In this document: one piece after another, positions 6,646 through 10,912 of the stretch | Layout of the letters: each line of letters begins with the position of its first letter | Numbering within the stretch: position 1 is the first letter of the stretch | Source: RGIG4708 sp045633845 | GTDB lineage: Bacteria; Bacillota; Clostridia; UMGS1810 | NCBI GenBank assembly: GCA_045633845.1 | Contig: JAZQZC010000031.1 | Span: 1 to 10,912, forward strand | DNA length: 10,912 nt | Direction: 5' to 3' | Notes under the pieces: model-generated | Databases searched by the model: none | What the model was told of the DNA's origin: nothing | The model's input: only the letters and a program-made list of their open reading frames with translations | Translations under genes and position numbers: made by a program

Positions 6646-8913
6646 TTACAGTTTTACTAATGCCGTTGTAATTCTGCCGTCCTGCACATCTACGCTGACA
6701 GTTGCTTTTTGGGGAATGTCGCTGCCAAGAAGGATGTTTGAAACCTCGTCTTCGATTTTGGTCTGAATTTCCCTGCGGATAGGTCGTGCACCCATACGCG
6801 GATTGTAGCTGTTTTCGATAATGAGCTCTTTTGCTCCATCGGATATTTTAAATTCAAGACCCATTTCGCCAAGCTCAGAAATAATATCCTTGAGCATAAG
6901 GTCAACAATTTTTAACAGCTGCGGTTTGGTGAGCTGACTGAACTCAACCACCTCGTCTATTCTGTTTAAAAACTCGGGACGAAAAATCTCTTTGAGAGCT
7001 GCATCTATTCGCTTGCTTATTCCGCCGTCTAACGAGCCGAAGCCCATACCCTGAGCCGAGCCAACGCTTGTGCCTGCATTTGATGTCATAATAATGATGG
7101 TATTTTCAAAATTAACCACTCTGCCCTGAGAATCGGTAATTCTTCCATCATCAAGAATTTGAAGCAATATGTTGAATACATCTGCGTGAGCCTTTTCGAT
7201 TTCGTCAAGAAGAACAACCGAATAAGGCTTGCGGCGGATTTTTTCGGTAAGCTGACCTGCGTCGTCGTAGCCGACGTATCCCGGAGGTGCGCCTATAAGC
7301 TTTGACACAGCGTGCTTTTCCATATATTCGCTCATATCAATACGGATAAGAGCTGATTCATCATCAAAAAGGCACTCGGCAAGTGCTTTTACAAGCTCGG
7401 TTTTACCAACACCTGTAGGCCCTACAAACACAAATGACACAGGGCGCTTTTTGCTGAGCTTGAGTGCGCGGTTGCGTCGTACTGCCCTTGCGACTGCGCT
7501 TACTGCCTTTTGCTGACCAACAATGCGCTCGTGGAGTCTTTCTTCAAGGTTGAGCAGCTTTTGCTTATCAGTTTCGGTAATATTTTTGACAGGGATGCCT
7601 GTCCACAGCTCTATTACTCTTGCTACGTCGTTTGTGGTGATTGGAGTCTGCTTTTGCTTTGTGCGAAGTGACAAAAGCTTGTCTTCAAGACGGCACTTTT
7701 CGGATTTGACCTCGGCAATTTCCTCATATGGCTGACGGTCAACAGTTTCGTCATTGGTTAGCATTTCAAGCTTTTTGTTGACATCCTCAAGCCTTGCTTT
7801 TGCATCTATAATCTGCTGGGAATATGGCGAATCGATATTCACCTTTGATGCAGCCTCGTCGATAACGTCGATAGATTTGTCGGGCTGATATCTGTCGTGG
7901 ATATATTTATCTGCCAAAATCACAGCCTCTCTGATAACATAGTCGTCTATTGTGACATTGTGGAAATTCTCATAATATTCTTTTATGCCGCGGAGAATTT
8001 CGATAGTTTGCTCTCTTGTGGGTTCATCAATGTTAACAGGCTGAAATCTGCGCTCCAGTGCGGCGTCCTTTTCGATAAATTTGCGGTATTCTTCAAAGGT
8101 TGTGGCGCCGATAACCTGAATGTCGCCCTTTGAAAGTGCAGGCTTTAAAATGTTGGCAGCGTTCATTGCGCCGTCTGCATCACCTGCGCTTACTATTGAG
8201 TGGATTTCATCTATAACAAGGATTACATTACCTTTTTTGGCTTCTTCTACAATGTTTTTGAGTCGGCTTTCAAACTGACCGCGGTACTGAGTACCTGCAA
8301 CAACGGTTGCAAGGTCAAGCAGATAAACCTGAGCGCTGCTGAGCTTTTCGGGCACGTCGTTTGCCGCAATACGCTGGGCAATACCCTCTGCAATGGCAGT
8401 TTTGCCGACGCCCGGAGCGCCAAGCAGCACAGGGTTGTTTTTGCTGCGGCGGTTGAGTATCTGAATGGCGCGCTCAATTTCCTGCTCTCTGCCTACAACC
8501 TTGTCGAGCAGATTGTTGCGCGCCTTCATGGTAAGGTTAACGCCAAAGGTGTCGAGAGGGTTTTTCTTCCCTTTTTTGCTTTTGGGCTTGCCGCCAAAAA
8601 GATTGTGTATGGGCTCGGCAGGTTCATTATCATCGTCATCGTCGCCACCCGGCTCCATTATGTTGCCGCCTCCGAGTATATCCATAAATGCTTCGTTTAT
8701 GTTGTCGCCCGAAAACATCTCATCCATACTGTCCATCATATTTTTGAGTTCCTCGGGATCTATCTGAAACTGATTCGCAAGTTGATTTATTGGGGTAACA
8801 CCCGTATTAATTGCGCATCGTAAACAATAACCCTCATTTGTAACCTGCTTGCCATCGGATTTGCTGACAAAAACAACTGCGGGTTGCTTGTTGCATATAG
8901 CACACATTTTCAA
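6646..8913 (-). CDS. clpE: ClpE-like AAA+ unfoldase (Clp protease ATPase subunit with N-terminal zinc finger)
   Basis: This 755-residue class I Clp/Hsp100 ATPase unfolds proteins for degradation, probably by ClpP. It has a four-cysteine zinc finger at the N-terminus (C4, C7, C30, C33) instead of the usual Clp N domain, which points to ClpE rather than ClpC or ClpB. A low-complexity linker follows (DDDDD at 91-95, KPKSKKGKK at 109-117). The first AAA module has Walker A GAPGVGKT at 165-172 and Walker B VIDE ending at E236. A short coiled-coil M region spans about 366-420. The second module has GPTGVGKT at 498-505, LLDE at 568-571 and GARPIRRE near 708-715 (sensor 2). MGF at 623-625 fits the ClpP-docking loop. 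The start is uncertain: TTG 8913 has AAAGGA 10 nt upstream, while ATG 8907, two codons later, lies too far from it; I chose TTG. I see no CtsR heptad repeat. Confidence 0.9.
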   Translation of the reverse strand: MKMCAICNKQPAVVFVSKSDGKQVTNEGYCLRCAINTGVTPINQLANQFQIDPEELKNMMDSMDEMFSGDNINEAFMDILGGGNIMEPGGDDDDDNEPAEPIHNLFGGKPKSKKGKKNPLDTFGVNLTMKARNNLLDKVVGREQEIERAIQILNRRSKNNPVLLGAPGVGKTAIAEGIAQRIAANDVPEKLSSAQVYLLDLATVVAGTQYRGQFESRLKNIVEEAKKGNVILVIDEIHSIVSAGDADGAMNAANILKPALSKGDIQVIGATTFEEYRKFIEKDAALERRFQPVNIDEPTREQTIEILRGIKEYYENFHNVTIDDYVIREAVILADKYIHDRYQPDKSIDVIDEAASKVNIDSPYSQQIIDAKARLEDVNKKLEMLTNDETVDRQPYEEIAEVKSEKCRLEDKLLSLRTKQKQTPITTNDVARVIELWTGIPVKNITETDKQKLLNLEERLHERIVGQQKAVSAVARAVRRNRALKLSKKRPVSFVFVGPTGVGKTELVKALAECLFDDESALIRIDMSEYMEKHAVSKLIGAPPGYVGYDDAGQLTEKIRRKPYSVVLLDEIEKAHADVFNILLQILDDGRITDSQGRVVNFENTIIIMTSNAGTSVGSAQGMGFGSLDGGISKRIDAALKEIFRPEFLNRIDEVVEFSQLTKPQLLKIVDLMLKDIISELGEMGLEFKISDGAKELIIENSYNPRMGARPIRREIQTKIEDEVSNILLGSDIPQKATVSVDVQDGRITTALVKL

Positions 8914-8940
8914 TTCTAATCATTCCTTTCCACGATAATC

Positions 8941-8976
8941 AGTATATCACAAAAGAAAGATAAAATCAATATTGAT
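8941..8976 (-). promoter_or_regulatory. clpE promoter with a palindrome over the -35 box
   Basis: On the minus strand, TTGATT (8964-8969), a 17-bp spacer and TATACT (8941-8946) form a good sigma-A-type promoter ahead of clpE. The 12-bp perfect palindrome ATCAATATTGAT (8965-8976) overlaps the -35 box and could be a repressor site. The promoter probably also serves the downstream lysR gene. Confidence 0.6.
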
Positions 8977-9012
8977 GTGCGAAATTAATATATTATTCAC
9001 AAAAGCGGTGTG

Positions 9013-9144
9013 GTGACAATCGTGACAAACGGGGATGTTCCTTTGCAAAAGGTGCGTCCCCGTTTGTCACGTGCGTCATCATTTGCGAAAAAAGTTGACA
9101 AAAAAGGACCGTCCCCATTTGGAAAAAAGGACCGTCCCCATTTG
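9013..9144. repeat. REP/MITE-like repeat cluster, locus C, between the transaldolase gene and clpE
   Basis: A perfect 15-bp inverted repeat, CGTGACAAACGGGGA (9021-9035) and TCCCCGTTTGTCACG (9057-9071), encloses a 21-nt loop that itself holds CCTTT-GCA-AAAGG (9040-9052). Downstream, 9090-9115 is identical to the first 26 bp of the repeats at 939 and 2290. A 23-bp unit containing GGACCGTCCCC is then tandemly duplicated (9100-9122 and 9123-9145, differing only at the last base). It lies about 30 bp beyond the transaldolase stop codon and may act as its terminator. No protein is encoded here. Confidence 0.75.
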
Positions 9145-9170
9145 TTATTTTTAAATATCACCGTTTGTCT

Positions 9171-9812
9171 TTATTTTACGCTTTCCCAGTCTTTTAAGAA
9201 TTTTTCTATTCCTGCATCGGTAAGAGGATGCTTTATCATCTGCAATATTACCTTGTACGGAACAGTTGCAATGTCAGCTCCCGCCTTTGCACAGTTTGTA
9301 ACAGCCATTGAGTTACGGATGCTTGCCGAAATAATTTCGGTTTCGATACCGTAGTTGTTAAAGATTGTAACTATATCTTCAATAAGGTACATTCCGTCGC
9401 TGTCGATGTCATCAAGTCTGCCTACAAATGGGCTTACATATGTAGCTCCTGCCTTTGCTGCAAGAAGAGCCTGTGCAGCACTGAATATGAGCGTAACATT
9501 TGTTTTTATGCCTTTGGCGCTGAGCATCTTTACTGCCTTTAAGCCTTCGGCTGTCATTGGTATTTTGATTACAATGTTTTTGTCTATTTTTGCAAGCTCG
9601 AGAGCTTCCGCAATCATACCATCGGCTTCAAGGCTGATAACCTCGGCAGATATGGGACCGTCTACAATTTGTGTAATTTCTTTAATAACGGTTTTAAAAT
9701 CTCTTCCCTCTTTTGCAATAAGTGACGGATTGGTGGTAACACCGCAAATAACACCTAAATCATTTGCTGCTTTTATTTCATCAATGTTTGCTGTATCAAT
9801 AAAAAGCCTCAT
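9171..9812 (-). CDS. tal: Transaldolase, small TalC/MipB-type
   Basis: This 213-residue TIM-barrel enzyme (EC 2.2.1.2) transfers dihydroxyacetone between sedoheptulose-7-phosphate and glyceraldehyde-3-phosphate in the non-oxidative pentose phosphate pathway. The N-terminus FIDTANIDEIK supplies D6. GVTTNPSL lies at about 24-31. The Schiff-base lysine is K83 in VIKIPMT. TNVTLIFSAAQALLAAKAGATY and PFVGRLDD follow. E57 (SAEVISL) and F129 (SPFVGR) are the residues of true transaldolases; fructose-6-phosphate aldolases of the same fold have Gln and Tyr there. I chose ATG 9812 because AAAGGAAG lies 8 nt upstream; an in-frame extension to 9845 adds 11 non-conserved residues. It is divergent from the AraC gene, with repeats beyond its stop. 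It is probably a single-gene unit. Confidence 0.94.
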   Translation of the reverse strand: MRLFIDTANIDEIKAANDLGVICGVTTNPSLIAKEGRDFKTVIKEITQIVDGPISAEVISLEADGMIAEALELAKIDKNIVIKIPMTAEGLKAVKMLSAKGIKTNVTLIFSAAQALLAAKAGATYVSPFVGRLDDIDSDGMYLIEDIVTIFNNYGIETEIISASIRNSMAVTNCAKAGADIATVPYKVILQMIKHPLTDAGIEKFLKDWESVK

Positions 9813-9834
9813 AAATTGCACTTCCTTTCTTACT

Positions 9835-9863
9835 AACATAAGCATACCACCAAAAGTTGACTA
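9835..9863 (-). promoter_or_regulatory. Weak candidate promoter for the transaldolase gene
   Basis: On the minus strand, TAGTCA (9858-9863), a 17-bp spacer and TATGTT (9835-9840) each match four of six consensus bases. Nothing better is visible between the two divergent genes in this direction. Confidence 0.3.
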
Positions 9864-9889
9864 TTGCATTGCCAAATTTTAAAAATACA

Positions 9890-9918
9890 TTGCTTTTTTT
9901 GTACTTATATGTTAAAAT
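9890..9918 (+). promoter_or_regulatory. Candidate promoter for the AraC-type regulator gene
   Basis: TTGCTT (9890-9895), a 17-bp spacer and TAAAAT (9913-9918) give a reasonable sigma-A-type promoter, with a 5' leader of about 50 nt that includes the hairpin at 9925-9954. Confidence 0.5.
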
Positions 9919-9924
9919 TTATTT

Positions 9925-9954
9925 AGTGCGACAGTATTGTAGTCCTGTCACACT
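9925..9954 (+). promoter_or_regulatory. Leader hairpin just before the araC-type ribosome binding site
   Basis: AGTGCGACAG (9925-9934) and CTGTCACACT (9945-9954) pair over 10 positions with one mismatch and a 10-nt loop. It ends 3 nt before the strong GGAGGTGA ribosome binding site (9958-9965). It could be an operator for autoregulation or an RNA hairpin affecting translation. Confidence 0.45.
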
Positions 9955-9972
9955 GACGGAGGTGATTGGTTT

Positions 9973-10755
9973 ATGATACAAAGATTTACAAAGCAGCAAA
10001 AAATTATGAAAGGCGATATATCAGCAAGCCGAAAAATCATCAGCTGCAACTATGACACCCACTGGCACGAGTTTTACGAAATAGAAATTGTAATTTCGGG
10101 AGAGGGTACATACACAGTTGACGGCGTGGAGTATCCCATAAAAAAAGGTATGTTGTTTTTTATGTCACCGTTTAATTTTCACAGTGTAAAAACCATTAAC
10201 TGCGATATATACAACATTATGTTTATGGGTGAAATGTGCGACAAAAATTTGCTGTACAAGGCATCCCTTTCAAAATCGGGCGCAGGAATAATGCTTGACG
10301 GCAAAGACCTTTCAGTAATAGGCGGATTTGTAGACGAAATGGAGCTTGCCGAAAAAAAAGGCAACCTCGAGTACATAATCCAGCTGCTCAACACCATACT
10401 TGCAAAAATATGTACCCTTTCTAAAGCTGATGGGGTAACCGAGCTTACGAAGCTGCAAAAGGGAGTGCTTTTTATACATAAGAACTTTCGCACAGGCATA
10501 ACCCTTGGGGATGTTGCCAAAACACTTAATGTCACACCGTCGTATATGAGCAGAATTTTTACCGAGAGTCTTGGTATTACCTTTAAGCAATACCTTAACG
10601 AAATACGATACAACTACGCAATGAGGTTGCTTATGCATTCGGATATGTCGGCAACAGAAATTTGCTACGAATCGGGGTTTAACGATTATTCAAATTTTTC
10701 GAGAAGCTTTAAAAAGAAGTTTGGCATAAGCCCCGGACAGTTCAGAAATCAATAA
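9973..10755 (+). CDS. AraC family transcriptional regulator with N-terminal cupin domain
   Basis: This 260-residue transcription factor has an N-terminal AraC-type cupin ligand-binding fold. The HWHEFYEIEIV segment (H30, H32), the GEGTYTVDG strand pair and FFMSPFNFH (H70) mark the barrel. The C-terminal DNA-binding domain has two helix-turn-helix units, at about 176-201 (ITLGDVAKTLNVTPSYMSRIF) and 226-258 (ATEICYESGFNDYSNFSRSFKKKFGISPGQFR), with the family signature well preserved. Proteins of this layout usually sense sugars or glycosides and activate uptake or hydrolase genes. No such gene is in the window, so the ligand and target are unknown. ATG 9973 is preceded by GGAGGTGA at 7 nt. The divergent transaldolase gene could be a target, but nothing in the sequence shows this. 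A strong terminator follows, so it is monocistronic. Confidence 0.94.
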   Translation: MIQRFTKQQKIMKGDISASRKIISCNYDTHWHEFYEIEIVISGEGTYTVDGVEYPIKKGMLFFMSPFNFHSVKTINCDIYNIMFMGEMCDKNLLYKASLSKSGAGIMLDGKDLSVIGGFVDEMELAEKKGNLEYIIQLLNTILAKICTLSKADGVTELTKLQKGVLFIHKNFRTGITLGDVAKTLNVTPSYMSRIFTESLGITFKQYLNEIRYNYAMRLLMHSDMSATEICYESGFNDYSNFSRSFKKKFGISPGQFRNQ

Positions 10756-10807
10756 AAGGGAATGTAAAAATAGCAATATCATTAAGTTAAGAATAATATG
10801 AAAATTT

Positions 10808-10852
10808 AAAACACACCTAACGAAGATTGAGATTCTAAGTTAGGTGTGTTTT
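10808..10852 (+). terminator. Intrinsic terminator after the AraC-type gene
   Basis: A perfect 14-bp stem, AAAACACACCTAAC (10808-10821) / GTTAGGTGTGTTTT (10839-10852), with a 17-nt loop ends in a T-run. It lies about 50 bp beyond the stop codon. The A-run before it makes it potentially bidirectional. From 10856 to the window end I see no gene or clear signal. Confidence 0.85.
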
Positions 10853-10912
10853 TCTAAAAAATGGAATGCAAAAAAGACAGGCTGAAAAGTCTGCTTAAAA
10901 TTCTCTTAATTA

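Noticed and set aside
8200..8823. 207-residue plus-strand reading frame opposite clpE
   Set aside because: It is a shadow of the clpE coding strand; clpE motifs fully explain the sequence.
834..9144. CRISPR array made of the interspersed repeats
   Set aside because: Copies are kilobases apart, at gene ends, without regular spacers or cas genes.
9355..9882. 175-residue plus-strand reading frame opposite the transaldolase gene
   Set aside because: It is antisense to a well-conserved enzyme, and its apparent hydrophobicity comes from the complementary codons.
10870..10900. Possible hairpin AGAC..GTCT near the window end
   Set aside because: Only four base pairs with a long loop; not distinguishable from chance in AT-rich DNA.

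Overview
The window looks like chromosomal DNA from a low-GC, strictly or facultatively anaerobic Firmicute, most likely a gut-type member of the Clostridia. The evidence is strong AGGAGG-like ribosome binding sites, sigma-A-like promoters, a pyruvate formate-lyase pair, a zinc-finger ClpE-type unfoldase, a small (TalC-type) transaldolase, and short interspersed GGACCGTCCC repeats of a kind I recall from clostridial intergenic DNA. I cannot name a genus.

Layout. Bases 1-747 (+) hold the 3' part of a Rossmann-like/DUF2520 gene. Bases 748-936 are a repeat-rich intergenic stretch that runs into the 3' end of the convergent gene mtaB (936-2222, -), a tRNA methylthiotransferase. Upstream of mtaB lie a second repeat cluster (2265-2339), pflA (2340-3068, -), a 280-bp structured intergenic region, pflB (3349-5574, -), a LysR-type regulator (5686-6615, -) and a ClpE-like AAA+ unfoldase (6646-8913, -). 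A third repeat cluster (9013-9144) separates clpE from a transaldolase gene (9171-9812, -). An AraC-type regulator (9973-10755, +) is divergent from the transaldolase gene and is followed by a strong intrinsic terminator.

How the genes fit together. PflB splits pyruvate to acetyl-CoA and formate, and PflA installs its glycyl radical. The LysR regulator just upstream, and a near-perfect inverted repeat abutting the pflB promoter, make local control of pfl plausible. clpE and lysR are 30 bp apart and probably share the clpE promoter. The transaldolase serves the non-oxidative pentose phosphate pathway; its active-site Glu and Phe indicate a true transaldolase rather than a fructose-6-phosphate aldolase. 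The AraC regulator's target is unknown.

I see no defence system, prophage, transposase gene, CRISPR array or RNA gene. The genes are ordinary. The most interesting material is non-coding: a modular family of REP/MITE-like hairpin repeats at three gene ends, one of which has become the C-terminus and stop codon of mtaB, and a compact multi-helix element between pflB and pflA.
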